A stretch of DNA of 23,319 nt from JAVVPL01 sp036655775 (GTDB taxonomy: Bacteria; Bacteroidota; Bacteroidia; Bacteroidales; P3), in assembly GCA_036655775.1 (NCBI GenBank), contig JAVVPL010000023.1, positions 1-23,319 of the forward strand, in the 5' to 3' direction. Shown piece by piece: positions 8,369 through 17,184 of the stretch (position 1 is the first letter of the stretch; every line of letters starts with the position of its first letter). Position numbers and translations under genes: made by a program. The notes below the pieces were generated by a model. The model was not told the origin of the DNA and searched no databases. It was given only the letters and a program-made list of their open reading frames with translations.

Positions 8369-9748
8369 CTAAGCTAAAACCGTTTTAAATAACTCAAATA
8401 AATTCTCCACCGTCACAATTTTGATACGTGGAGCTAAGCTCAGAACCGCTTTACTGTTATATTTTGAAATAAAAATACGATCAAATCCCAATTTATCAGC
8501 TTCGGCAATACGCTGCTCAATTCTGTTGACAGGACGTATCTCGCCAGTCAATCCCACTTCTGCTGAAAAGGCATCCTTAGGAGAAAGAGCAATATCTTGC
8601 ACCGAAGAAAGAATAGCCGAAACCACCGCCATATCAATGGCTGGATCATCCACACGAATACCTCCTGCAATATTTAAAAACACATCTTTTTGCGAAAGTT
8701 TAAATCCGCAACGTTTTTCTAATACCGCCAATATCATATTCAAGCGTTTGAGTTCAAAGCCCGTTGCCGAACGCTGTGGCGTTGCATAGACCGAAGTACC
8801 TACCAATGCTTGTACTTCAATAAGCATAGGCCGTAACCCTTCTATAGTTGCCGCTATGGCTGTTCCACTCAAATTTTCATCCCTTTGCGAAAGCAATATT
8901 TCCGAAGGATTACTCACCTGCCGCAAACCCTCACTTTGCATTTCATAAATACCCAATTCATTGGTTGATCCAAAACGATTTTTGACCGAACGCAACATCC
9001 GATATCCATAATTTCGATCTCCTTCAAATTGTAAAACCGTATCTACAATATGTTCCAAAATTTTTGGACCTGCCAAACTTCCATCTTTAGTAATATGTCC
9101 GATCACAAAAATAGATACCCCTACTTCTTTGGCATAACGCTGCAATTGTGCGGCACACTCTTTAATTTGTGAAATACTTCCAGCCGAAGAATCAATCAAA
9201 GGCGACTGTAAAGTTTGAATAGAATCTATTACCAATATTTGAGGCTCTATTTGCGCTGCTTGCTCAAATACATTATCTATATTTGTTTCCGTAAGAATAA
9301 AACAAGCCGCTTGGGTCAACCCCAATCGATCCGCACGCATACGCAATTGTTGTTCACTCTCCTCCCCACTTACATACAACACTTTTTGTGCCTTTATTTG
9401 CAAAGCAATTTGCAACATCAAAGTCGATTTCCCTATTCCAGGCTCTCCGCCTATCAATATAAATGATCCTGGCACAAGTCCCCCTCCCAAAACTCTATTC
9501 AACTCCCCATTACCTGTATCTTGTCGCATTTGCTGATCTCCTGAAATTTCACTGATCAGACGCGGTTTTGCATTTTGCACATAATTATTTCCCTTGGCAT
9601 GTGTTTGCCAAGAAGGCATTTCCTTCTCTCGTTGCACCACTTCTTCCGTATACGTATTCCATTCTCCACAAGAAGTACATCTGCCCATCCACTTTGGAGA
9701 TTGCGCTCCACAAGAAGTACAAAAAAAAGCAGTTTTTGTTTTTGCCAC
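8369..9748 (-). CDS. radA: DNA repair/recombination protein RadA (Sms)
   Basis: A RecA-like ATPase that processes recombination intermediates and promotes branch migration. At 459 residues it has the standard domain order: a four-cysteine zinc finger (C10, C13, C24, C27), a Walker A motif GEPGIGKST (101-109), the RadA-specific KNRFG motif (256-260), and a Lon-protease-like C-terminal domain (about 280-459). It begins seven bases after rfaE2 ends, so folE, rfaE2 and radA probably form one transcript. Confidence 0.98.
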   Translation of the reverse strand: MAKTKTAFFCTSCGAQSPKWMGRCTSCGEWNTYTEEVVQREKEMPSWQTHAKGNNYVQNAKPRLISEISGDQQMRQDTGNGELNRVLGGGLVPGSFILIGGEPGIGKSTLMLQIALQIKAQKVLYVSGEESEQQLRMRADRLGLTQAACFILTETNIDNVFEQAAQIEPQILVIDSIQTLQSPLIDSSAGSISQIKECAAQLQRYAKEVGVSIFVIGHITKDGSLAGPKILEHIVDTVLQFEGDRNYGYRMLRSVKNRFGSTNELGIYEMQSEGLRQVSNPSEILLSQRDENLSGTAIAATIEGLRPMLIEVQALVGTSVYATPQRSATGFELKRLNMILAVLEKRCGFKLSQKDVFLNIAGGIRVDDPAIDMAVVSAILSSVQDIALSPKDAFSAEVGLTGEIRPVNRIEQRIAEADKLGFDRIFISKYNSKAVLSLAPRIKIVTVENLFELFKTVLA

Positions 9749-9755
9749 GCGTTTT

Positions 9756-10241
9756 TTATTTTATTTTTTCTAAGATCCCACTAGTGGAAAATCCATCCAC
9801 AAAAGGAATCGTAAGGACTTGTCCCCCCTTGGCTTTTACTTCTTCATATCCAACAATATCTTTCACCTCATAATCGCCCCCTTTAACCAAAACATCGGGT
9901 TGTATTTGTTTGATCAACTCCAAAGGCGTATCTTCATCAAAAAACACTACCCCATTTACATTACCCAAAGCCGCTAAAACCAAAGCTCTAGCTTCTTGAT
10001 TTTGGATAGGGCGACCCTCTCCTTTGAGTCGTTTTACCGAAGCATCCGTATTCAATCCTATAATCAATACATCGCCCAAATCACTTGCTTTTGCCAAATA
10101 TTCAATATGTCCTGGATGTAATAAATCGAAACATCCATTTGTGAAAACAATTTTTTCATTTCTAAAACGCCAGTAAGCCAATTGGCGTTCAAGAGTGAGG
10201 CCAGATTTTATTTTAGATTGAAGAAATTCTAATGTATTCAT
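9756..10241 (-). CDS. rfaE2: D-glycero-beta-D-manno-heptose 1-phosphate adenylyltransferase (stand-alone RfaE2/HldE C-terminal type)
   Basis: Transfers AMP to heptose 1-phosphate to make ADP-heptose for the lipopolysaccharide core. The 161-residue protein corresponds to the cytidylyltransferase-like half of HldE, without the kinase domain. It contains TNGCFDLLHPGH with HxGH at 42-45 and ends with the family's GFSTSGILEKI. In organisms with split HldE the kinase is encoded elsewhere; none is in this window. It sits nine bases after folE and seven before radA. Confidence 0.96.
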   Translation of the reverse strand: MNTLEFLQSKIKSGLTLERQLAYWRFRNEKIVFTNGCFDLLHPGHIEYLAKASDLGDVLIIGLNTDASVKRLKGEGRPIQNQEARALVLAALGNVNGVVFFDEDTPLELIKQIQPDVLVKGGDYEVKDIVGYEEVKAKGGQVLTIPFVDGFSTSGILEKIK

Positions 10242-10250
10242 TATTTATTT

Positions 10251-10880
10251 TTATTTTAAATTTTTACCTATTAAATCTAAAAACTCCATACGAGTTTTGG
10301 GATTATTCAAAAAAGCACCTGTAAAATCAGAAGTTGTAGTCACTGAATTTTGTTTTTGCACGCCACGCATCGACATACATAAATGCTGAGCTTCAATAAC
10401 CACGGCCACACCCAAAGGATGTAAGGCATTTTGAATACAATCTTTTATTTGCATTGTCAAGCGTTCTTGTACTTGCAAACGTCTTGCAAATATATCTACA
10501 ATACGAGGAATTTTACTCAAGCCACAAATTCTACCATTGGGAATATACGCAATATGCGCTTTCCCAAAAAAAGGCACCATGTGATGTTCACATAAAGAAT
10601 AAATCTCAATGTCTTTTACAATAACCATTTGTTTGTAATCTTCTTTGAAAATAGCCGACTGCAATACAGCTTCAGGGTCTTGATGATATCCTTGTGTAAA
10701 GAATTGTATGGCTTTAGCTACACGCTTAGGCGTGTTCTGCAAACCTTCTCTTTCCACATCTTCTTCCAAAATATTTAAAATTTCCTTATAATGATACGCC
10801 AATTTTTCTGTTTTATCGGCAGGATACGCATCTATTTTCTTATAGCCATCCAAATCGGCACGGTATTCAGAGTTACTCAT
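10251..10880 (-). CDS. folE: GTP cyclohydrolase I
   Basis: Converts GTP to 7,8-dihydroneopterin triphosphate, the first step of folate (and queuosine precursor) synthesis. The 209-residue homodecameric-family protein shows the zinc ligands C97 and H100 in SLCEHHMVPF, and C168 in QHLCMSMRGV. GRICGLSKIPRIVDIFARRLQVQERLT is represented at 117-142, with the family's substrate-site residues. It is the first gene of the folE-rfaE2-radA run and has a well-formed promoter just upstream. Confidence 0.98.
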   Translation of the reverse strand: MSNSEYRADLDGYKKIDAYPADKTEKLAYHYKEILNILEEDVEREGLQNTPKRVAKAIQFFTQGYHQDPEAVLQSAIFKEDYKQMVIVKDIEIYSLCEHHMVPFFGKAHIAYIPNGRICGLSKIPRIVDIFARRLQVQERLTMQIKDCIQNALHPLGVAVVIEAQHLCMSMRGVQKQNSVTTTSDFTGAFLNNPKTRMEFLDLIGKNLK

Positions 10881-10898
10881 GATCTCTTTTTATATTTA

Positions 10899-10938
10899 CA
10901 AAGGTACAAAGGTAGGATTTTTTGTTGATTGAAACAAA
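10899..10938 (-). promoter_or_regulatory. folE promoter with duplicated -7 box
   Basis: On the minus strand TTTG (10935-10938) is followed after 20 bases by TACCTTTG (10907-10914), matching the Bacteroidota -33/-7 consensus. A second TACCTTTG follows directly (10899-10906). This could give two start sites eight bases apart. Confidence 0.65.
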
Positions 10939-11016
10939 TACTTTGATTTTTACATTTTCTCCTACTCTGTAGTATCATTATGTAAAGTAGATACATTCTA
11001 CCGATAAATTCCCTCC

Positions 11017-11898
11017 TCAAAACCCCAACTCCCTCCCATATTCAACCGTCGGCTCACATAATAAATATTGGGATAACTGTTTTGGGTCTTTAAATCCCTG
11101 TATTTTCCCCTTATATTCCTCAAAAATTCGCCAATTTTCAATCTCCTGTTTTCTCTTTTTGCTCATTTCAAGAAATTGTGTTTCTTGATCAATGCCCAAA
11201 AATCTACGATTAAGCAAATTTGCTGCAATGCCAGTGGTGCTACTCCCTGTGAATGGATCCAAAATCCAAGCGTTTTGTTGCGTGGATGCTAAAATAATTC
11301 TGGATAAAATACCCAATGGTTTTTGTGTCGGATGTTTTCCGCAAGATTTTTCCCATGGCGCAATAGCTGGCATATTCCAAACATCTTTCATCTGCTTGCC
11401 GTCGTTTATTTCTTTCATCAATTTGTAATTATAAAAATGTGGCGTTTTTTTATTTTTACGCGCCCAAATAATGATTTCCGAAGAATGAGTAAAACATCGG
11501 CAAGCCAAATTCGGCGGAGGATTTGTTTTTACCCAAGTAACGACATTGAGAATTTTAAAATCCAATTCGTTTAGCATTTGAGCAATGGAAAAAATATTGT
11601 GAAAAGTACCGCTAATCCATATAGTACCGTTTGATTTGAGCTTGTTACGACATTCTTTCAGCCATGCGTAATTGAAATCATTTACAAAATCGTATCCTTT
11701 CGAACGATCCCATTCTCCTTTGTTTACACTAACTGGTTTGCCACTCTGTATAGAAATACCGTCATTTGAAAGAAAATACGGAGGATCGGCAAATATCATA
11801 TCGAACTCAAAATCGAATTGTTTTAAGAGTTCTACACAATCCCCTTGGAGTAAGGTAAATTGTTTGTCGGTCGATTTGTAGCAAGGTTTTATCACCAA
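11017..11898 (-). CDS. dpnA: DpnA-like adenine DNA methyltransferase (second methylase of a GATC system)
   Basis: A 293-residue N6-adenine methyltransferase with the catalytic DPPY at 38-41 ahead of the SAM-binding DPFTGSSTTG (214-223), the beta-type motif order. KHPTQKP at 188-194 is also typical. In DpnII-type systems DpnA methylates GATC on double- and single-stranded DNA, which helps protect incoming transforming DNA. That target is inferred here from the adjacent DpnM and DpnII homologues. It lies 29 bases after the endonuclease gene, the last of three. Stop codon is TGA. Confidence 0.92.
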   Translation of the reverse strand: MVIKPCYKSTDKQFTLLQGDCVELLKQFDFEFDMIFADPPYFLSNDGISIQSGKPVSVNKGEWDRSKGYDFVNDFNYAWLKECRNKLKSNGTIWISGTFHNIFSIAQMLNELDFKILNVVTWVKTNPPPNLACRCFTHSSEIIIWARKNKKTPHFYNYKLMKEINDGKQMKDVWNMPAIAPWEKSCGKHPTQKPLGILSRIILASTQQNAWILDPFTGSSTTGIAANLLNRRFLGIDQETQFLEMSKKRKQEIENWRIFEEYKGKIQGFKDPKQLSQYLLCEPTVEYGRELGF

Positions 11899-11927
11899 TT
11901 AAATACTTTCTAATTTTTATCTTTGGT

Positions 11928-12827
11928 CTATTTTATTATCTGCATTAACACCCCATTTCGCAACATCTCCAAATTCAGCAAATAATCCGACTTATCGAAA
12001 TATTCTCGCAAAGGTTTTTGTGTGACATACCATCCTGCGCCATCGGTTATCCAAATAAATTCAATACCTTGCTTATGGTATCTATCGTACATTTCGCAAT
12101 ATTCGGTAGCAGTTGATTTTAATTTAGATCCGCCACCGCTATAAAAATTCACTTCGATCAAAAATAATTTATTGTCTTTGTTGATTGCAAAATCAATAAT
12201 CCGAGAAGATTTATCCATCGCCACCGATAATCCCCATTTTTGCCCTATTTTTCGAGCCGTAGCCTGAGGCATATAGTGTGCATTATTACGTTGGCAAAAC
12301 TCTTCTACAAATACCTCCACAATTCCTTCCATCATCGTTCCGCTTCGATTTTTCCGACCATTGCTATCAAGTCCAACCTCTACTCCTATCGAATAGTCCA
12401 CCAAGTTTTTCACTTGCTTATTCTTTAAAATATCCGCCAATCCGCATCGCAACACAAAATTCGACAAATCTCTTATTTGTTCATTTGTGGGATTTTTATT
12501 CGAAAAATCATACGTTTTAGAAATAAATTTCTTAACATCAATGAATACATCAAAAGAATTTTCTCTACTGGCAATCAAAAATGGAAAAGCCTTTACAACA
12601 TTTGGATATTCTTTGATTAAATTGAATATTTCTTGCTCTATATTTTCTTTACCCACTAATACATTCAGCAGATTTAATTCTTTTTCTATCGGTTTGATAT
12701 TATCAAAAACTTTCTTCCAATTTACAAAATAATCAAAGGTTGTAATTCGATTACGAAAGGAATTATTTATATACTCAAATAACTTGTCTTCATCAGACAA
12801 ATTAAGCAATTGGCATAGCTTTTTCAT
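11928..12827 (-). CDS. dpnB: DpnII-family type II restriction endonuclease (GATC)
   Basis: A 299-residue protein resembling R.DpnII/R.MboI, which cut unmethylated GATC. The likely PD-(D/E)xK-type core is D212 in RIIDFAI followed by LFLIEVNFYSGGGSKLK (221-237). E225 and N227 occupy the positions where many nucleases have E-x-K, a substitution seen in this family, followed by the GGGSKLK segment. The gene overlaps the end of dpnM by 26 bases, implying coupled translation with its protecting methylase made first. Recognition of GATC is inferred from family and neighbours. Confidence 0.92.
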   Translation of the reverse strand: MKKLCQLLNLSDEDKLFEYINNSFRNRITTFDYFVNWKKVFDNIKPIEKELNLLNVLVGKENIEQEIFNLIKEYPNVVKAFPFLIASRENSFDVFIDVKKFISKTYDFSNKNPTNEQIRDLSNFVLRCGLADILKNKQVKNLVDYSIGVEVGLDSNGRKNRSGTMMEGIVEVFVEEFCQRNNAHYMPQATARKIGQKWGLSVAMDKSSRIIDFAINKDNKLFLIEVNFYSGGGSKLKSTATEYCEMYDRYHKQGIEFIWITDGAGWYVTQKPLREYFDKSDYLLNLEMLRNGVLMQIIK

Positions 12828-13728
12828 TATGATAATTTGAAATTAATAACTCCTTTAATTTCCCCCTCTTTTCCGCATTTGCATTGATAGAGCGAGAAGC
12901 CAAAACACGATTGATTTTATATTGAGCATATAGATCATCAAAAAAATCATTGGTTGGATCAAGAGATTTTACATCAGAATTACTCAATATCCAAAAACAT
13001 TCGTTGGTGTCTAATGTGTCACAAAACTCTTTCAGCCGAATTTGCTCGTCATCGTTAAACGTATCCTTTGCGTATGCCGTAAAACTTGAAGTGGCGCTTA
13101 TCGGTTTGTAGGGCGGATCTAAATAAAAAAAAGCATTTTCATTTGCATAGTCCAGTGTTTGTGCAAAGTCGCCCGTTAATATCTCCACTTTTTGGAGTAA
13201 TTCACTATCCGAAAAAAGAGTTCTTTCATCGCAAATGGTAGGATTGGCGTACTTTCCAAAGGGAACATTAAATAGTCCGCGGCTATTCACTCGATATAAT
13301 CCGTTAAAACAAGTACGATTTAAAAAAATAAATAGAGCCGTATTTTCAACAGATTCAAGTTGCTTGGTGTTGAACAAGGCGCGCTTAATCATATAATACT
13401 CCTTACGACTTTCTTCGGATGGCAAGGCTTTGTATTCTTTTTCGATTTGCTTTAGGTCTTTAACCAAAGTGTCCACTTCATCTCTCACCGTTTTATAAGC
13501 GGTGGTTAAATCCTTATTGATATCGTTTATCACGGCTTTTTGGATGTTATTAAGATTGCTCAACGCCCAAAAAAGCATTGCACCACCACCCACAAAAGGC
13601 TCAACGTATGTTAAGTTCGAAACATGATAAAGTTCCGACGGTATCGCCTTTTCGATGGACGAAATCAACTGTGTTTTCCCTCCCACCCATTTAATAAAAG
13701 GTTTTACCTGTCCTTTTGCATATCCCAT
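12802..13728 (-). CDS. dpnM: Dam/DpnM-type GATC adenine methyltransferase
   Basis: A 308-residue alpha-class N6-adenine methyltransferase of the Dam family. It shows FIKWVGGK (11-18), the SAM-binding YVEPFVGGGA (41-50), the catalytic DPPY (204-207) and the C-terminal segment RSINANAEKRGKLKELLISN typical of Dam, DpnM and T4 Dam. It is the first gene of the three-gene restriction-modification operon and has its own promoter. Expressing the methylase first fits the need to protect host DNA before the nuclease appears. A solitary Dam role is unlikely given the overlapping nuclease gene. Confidence 0.95.
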   Translation of the reverse strand: MGYAKGQVKPFIKWVGGKTQLISSIEKAIPSELYHVSNLTYVEPFVGGGAMLFWALSNLNNIQKAVINDINKDLTTAYKTVRDEVDTLVKDLKQIEKEYKALPSEESRKEYYMIKRALFNTKQLESVENTALFIFLNRTCFNGLYRVNSRGLFNVPFGKYANPTICDERTLFSDSELLQKVEILTGDFAQTLDYANENAFFYLDPPYKPISATSSFTAYAKDTFNDDEQIRLKEFCDTLDTNECFWILSNSDVKSLDPTNDFFDDLYAQYKINRVLASRSINANAEKRGKLKELLISNYHNEKAMPIA

Positions 13729-13797
13729 TTTGCCATGTATTTATTGAATTTTTAAAAATGTTTTCTTTTGGAGCTTTTATCCGACAAGCAAACTTCG

Positions 13798-13828
13798 CAA
13801 ATTTACGAAAAAAAAATCACGAAACAAA
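13798..13828 (-). promoter_or_regulatory. Promoter of the DpnII restriction-modification operon
   Basis: On the minus strand TTTG (13825-13828) is separated by 19 bases from TAAATTTG (13798-13805), a full Bacteroidota promoter match, about 70 bases before the dpnM start. Confidence 0.65.
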
Positions 13829-13891
13829 ACGGATGGATTTTGGATACTTTCTCTTTTGTCCAAAGGCGCGAATTTTAACAATATTCTTAGG

Positions 13892-13913
13892 CTTTGATAC
13901 GAAAATATCAAAG
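13892..13913. promoter_or_regulatory. 8-bp perfect inverted repeat between acr3 and the dpnM promoter
   Basis: CTTTGATA and TATCAAAG flank a six-base loop CGAAAA. It lies about 30 bases beyond the acr3 stop but has no T-tract on either side, so it is a weak terminator candidate. It may instead be a protein-binding site or mark the 3' end of the ars transcript. Confidence 0.4.
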
Positions 13914-13944
13914 GATTTCATTTTAATTGTTTTACGTATTAAAT

Positions 13945-14988
13945 TTATTTTACAGGGAACCAAGCCTTTGTATTATTGGCAATGCGAACTAGCATCAACA
14001 TAACGGGAACTTCGACCAATACGCCTACCACTGTTGCCAGTGCGGCACCCGATTGAAGTCCAAACAAAGAGATAGCCACCGCTACCGATAATTCAAAAAA
14101 ATTACTTGCCCCAATCATTCCAGCGGGAGCAGCTACATTGTGCGGCAGTTTCCACACTTTTGCCCAGCCATAAGCTACAAAGAATATAAGTAGCGTTTGA
14201 ATAATCAAAGGGATGGCGATAAGTAAGATATGTAACGGATTACTCAAAATTGTTTCTCCTTGAAAAGAGAATAGGATAACAAGAGTAAGCAAAAGTCCGC
14301 CAATGGTAAAGTTATTGAATTTCTTAACAAACACATTGTTGAAATACGCAATACCTTTACGTTTTACGATGCTTATGCGTGTAACTACGCCTGCCAATAA
14401 CGGTATCACTACGAACAGAACCACCGACAATAACAATGTATCCCAAGGTATCTTCACGCCACCAAGGCCAAGCAGAAACGCAACGGTAGGAACAAATGCC
14501 ACAAGAATAATCAAGTCGTTCACCGCTACCTGTACCAAGGTGTATGCCGCATCACCTTTGGTGAGATAACTCCATACAAAAACCATTGCCGTACAGGGTG
14601 CTGCACCCAAAAGTACCGCTTCAGCAAGATATTCGTTTGCCAAGTCAACAGGAATCAGAGACTTGAAAATCACATAGAAAAAGAGCCATGCAATACCGAA
14701 CATCGTAAACGGCTTTATCAACCAATTAGTAACACATGTCACAATGATACCTTTCGGTCTTTTCCCAACATTCTTCACACTTTGAAAATCAACTTTGAGC
14801 ATCATTGGATAAATCATCAACCATATCAATATGGCAACAGGGATGGAGACATTGGCATACTCAAATTTGCTCAATGTTTCGGGAATAGCTGGAATATATT
14901 GCCCCATGGCAATACCGACAACGATACACAATGCCACCCAAACGCTTAGGTATCGTTCAAAAAATCCTATGCCTTGTTTCTTTTCCAT
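13945..14988 (-). CDS. acr3: Acr3-type arsenite efflux permease
   Basis: A 347-residue inner-membrane protein with about ten hydrophobic segments that exports arsenite (and in some cases antimonite). It belongs to the Acr3/BART group rather than to ArsB of the ion-transporter type. The Acr3-specific cysteine is C132 in LLGAAPCTAMVFVWS, and a conserved glutamate, E299, lies in GASNFFELSVAVAIS; both are essential in studied Acr3 proteins. It is the last gene of the arsD-arsA-small ORF-acr3 run. Acr3 can work alone by proton exchange; whether ArsA energises it here is inference from gene order. Confidence 0.96.
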   Translation of the reverse strand: MEKKQGIGFFERYLSVWVALCIVVGIAMGQYIPAIPETLSKFEYANVSIPVAILIWLMIYPMMLKVDFQSVKNVGKRPKGIIVTCVTNWLIKPFTMFGIAWLFFYVIFKSLIPVDLANEYLAEAVLLGAAPCTAMVFVWSYLTKGDAAYTLVQVAVNDLIILVAFVPTVAFLLGLGGVKIPWDTLLLSVVLFVVIPLLAGVVTRISIVKRKGIAYFNNVFVKKFNNFTIGGLLLTLVILFSFQGETILSNPLHILLIAIPLIIQTLLIFFVAYGWAKVWKLPHNVAAPAGMIGASNFFELSVAVAISLFGLQSGAALATVVGVLVEVPVMLMLVRIANNTKAWFPVK

Positions 14989-14998
14989 TTCAGTATCT

Positions 14999-15085
14999 TT
15001 ATCTGGATAATAGTTTTATTACTTGTTCAATTCTTCTATAGCAACATTGGTTGTCTGGTGCCGTAGTCATATAATTTTTTTCCAT
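14999..15085 (-). CDS. Small ORF with a CC motif between arsA and acr3
   Basis: Not recognised. A 28-codon frame starts at ATGGAA six bases after the arsA stop and ends with TAA ten bases before the acr3 start. A second in-frame ATG is at codon 6. The central part reads APDNQCCYRRIEQVI, giving a vicinal cysteine pair followed by a basic, possibly helical tail. Vicinal cysteines are typical of trivalent-arsenic ligands, as in ArsD, but here this is only suggestive. The tight spacing on both sides fits a real operon gene; it could equally be a remnant of a longer gene or chance. Confidence 0.35.
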   Translation of the reverse strand: MEKNYMTTAPDNQCCYRRIEQVIKLLSR

Positions 15086-15091
15086 GTCGTT

Positions 15092-16807
15092 CTAATTATT
15101 TTTCCACTCCACGAGTACCGTATTACTATTTGATAATCGTTTCACTTTCTCAATCCACCCCAATTCACTCTTCGCCTTTGCTTGCAGGAATGGGTTTTTG
15201 GTATGAGTCAGAGCCAAGCAGGAGTTTACAATCCACCATTTGTTGTTGATACCTGCACGTTGTAAATCCGCTTGCAGTCGTTCAGCCTCAAACACGGGTG
15301 TAGCTTCGGGTAGGGTAACAATAACCACTTCAGTTTCTTCGGAATTTCTCAAACGTGGTAATAATTTGGCTACTGCACCCGAGACCTCGCCCTGTGTCCG
15401 TTCCACCTCTTTGTGGTAGCTTTGTGTTGCATCCAACAAAAGCAGTGTATGACCTGTTGGGGCGGTGTCGATTACCACCACTTCGTTTTCTGCCTTATCT
15501 ACAATATCGGCAAAGGCTTTGAACACGGCAATTTCCTGTGTACACGGAGAGCGTAAATCCTCTTCGATATACTCCATATCTACTTCGGACATATTGTTGG
15601 CACGGGCTTTGGCACGAACTTCATTCTTATAAATTTCAAGCACCTCAGCTTCGTCAATTCTACTAACACTTATTCCTGCTCCCGTAGCCAAATCATAATT
15701 GATATGGTTGGCGGGGTCGGTAGTTGTCAAATGGACTTTCTTGCCAAGAGCATGTAACTTCAAAGCTATATTTGTCGCCATTGTTGTTTTACCAACACCG
15801 CCTTTACCCATTGTGAATACAACCCGCTTGCTAGAGTTGAAAAGATCTTGCACCAAATCATCTATGCTTTTTTCTCTGGTCAGTGGGGTATAGCTCACAT
15901 CGGCATCCAATGTATCTTCCGAGAGCAAACGTCTGATATTAGAAATATTCGACAAATTATAGGAGCGTAACGGAACATTATAAATAGGATAGCTTTTCAG
16001 TGATTCGGGCATAGATGCCAATGCCGATTGCTGACGGTCGGCTATCTGTTGCGAAATAGTATCGCTACTGTCTGTATATTCCAAAATGCCATTAATTACG
16101 AGCATTTGATTTTTAATGCCAAGCAATTCCAATTCATGTGAGGAACGGGCAGCCTCTTTCAGTGGTGCTACATCGGGGCGACTAACCAACACCAAACGAG
16201 TGGCATTACCATCGGCAAGCGTGGCTACCGCTTTTTTGTATATATCTTTACGCTCCTCTAAACCCGACAACTGCCCCAAACACGAAGCCCCATGCGTACT
16301 TTCGCTAATGAACGTACTCCATGCGGATGGAAGTTGCAACATACGCAGCGTGTGCCCTGTGGGTGCAGTATCGAAAATAATATGGTTGTACTCTTTTTGT
16401 TTGTTTTCATCTGTAATAAAATCCGAAAACTCATTAAACGCTGCAATTTCAATAGTACATGAGCCCGATAACTGCTCTTCCATATTCTGAATCACACTTT
16501 CAGGTAGTTTGCCACGATAGGGAGCAATCACACTTTCACGATATGCCGCCGCCGCTTGTTCTGGGTCAAGATTTACAACTGTCAATCCTTTGACTTCGGC
16601 AATAGCCGTACCTTGTCCGTTTAGTGATTGATTAAACACATCCTGCAAATTTGATGCAGGATCGGTGCTGATGAGTAGAATATTTTCACCCTTGTCTGCC
16701 AATCCAATAGCGGTGGCACAAGCGATGGAGGTTTTTCCAACTCCGCCTTTACCCGTAAAAAATAGATATTTGGTAAGTTCTATTTTTGATAAATCAAACG
16801 GTTTCAT
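15092..16807 (-). CDS. arsA: ArsA arsenite/antimonite-stimulated ATPase
   Basis: A soluble ATPase that drives arsenite efflux with the membrane permease and receives arsenite from ArsD. The 571 residues form the usual two homologous halves: P-loops GKGGVGKTS (19-27) and GKGGVGKTT (334-342), and signal-transduction motifs DTAPTGHT (146-153 and 447-454). Cysteines C117, C176 and C422 sit in SGSCT, GASCL and SPCTQ, matching the three metalloid-binding cysteines known in E. coli ArsA. It follows arsD by 23 bases. The halves are clearly both intact. ArsA next to Acr3, rather than next to ArsB, is a known combination. Confidence 0.97.
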   Translation of the reverse strand: MKPFDLSKIELTKYLFFTGKGGVGKTSIACATAIGLADKGENILLISTDPASNLQDVFNQSLNGQGTAIAEVKGLTVVNLDPEQAAAAYRESVIAPYRGKLPESVIQNMEEQLSGSCTIEIAAFNEFSDFITDENKQKEYNHIIFDTAPTGHTLRMLQLPSAWSTFISESTHGASCLGQLSGLEERKDIYKKAVATLADGNATRLVLVSRPDVAPLKEAARSSHELELLGIKNQMLVINGILEYTDSSDTISQQIADRQQSALASMPESLKSYPIYNVPLRSYNLSNISNIRRLLSEDTLDADVSYTPLTREKSIDDLVQDLFNSSKRVVFTMGKGGVGKTTMATNIALKLHALGKKVHLTTTDPANHINYDLATGAGISVSRIDEAEVLEIYKNEVRAKARANNMSEVDMEYIEEDLRSPCTQEIAVFKAFADIVDKAENEVVVIDTAPTGHTLLLLDATQSYHKEVERTQGEVSGAVAKLLPRLRNSEETEVVIVTLPEATPVFEAERLQADLQRAGINNKWWIVNSCLALTHTKNPFLQAKAKSELGWIEKVKRLSNSNTVLVEWKNN

Positions 16808-16830
16808 TTTTATGCTATTTGAGATTATTT

Positions 16831-17184
16831 TTATCTATTATGTTTTTTTCCACTACCTGATACTAGCGGTATACTATCCAGTTCAATTCCTGTCCATTCG
16901 GTAAGTTGTTTGTTCGTCGGATACTCTCCTGAAATAGCAATTGCTCCATCTACAAGCACAACAGGTAAACCATCAGCTCCCTTTTCTTGTAAATACTCAT
17001 TTACTGTTAAGTTCGATACATACAACTGTGGTTCATCACGCAAATTATGTCTTTTAATACTTATCCCTTGGTTTTGCAAGAGCTGAACGGCTGCTGCAAT
17101 CCGCATCAAATCAGGATTGATATTTGGGCCACATAATCCCGTAGGGCAACACATTGCTGGATCAAAAATTTCTATTGTTTTCAT
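16831..17184 (-). CDS. arsD: ArsD arsenic metallochaperone
   Basis: A 117-residue thioredoxin-fold protein that binds trivalent arsenic or antimony and hands it to ArsA. The required triad is present as C12, C13 and C18 in DPAMCCPTGLCGP. The two C-terminal cysteine pairs found in E. coli ArsD are absent: the tail ends GSGKKHNR. Those pairs are not needed for the chaperone function in published work. The start codon is the inner edge of copy B of the dispersed leader element. No promoter consensus was seen in the 105-base gap from arsG. Confidence 0.96.
   Translation of the reverse strand: MKTIEIFDPAMCCPTGLCGPNINPDLMRIAAAVQLLQNQGISIKRHNLRDEPQLYVSNLTVNEYLQEKGADGLPVVLVDGAIAISGEYPTNKQLTEWTGIELDSIPLVSGSGKKHNR

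Noticed and set aside
8421..8789. Long plus-strand open frames opposite radA, arsA and other minus-strand genes
   Set aside because: They are antisense shadows of well-conserved genes, with no protein-like motifs of their own.
13892..13913. Inverted repeat taken as the acr3 terminator
   Set aside because: No T-tract follows on either strand; kept only as an inverted repeat of unknown role.
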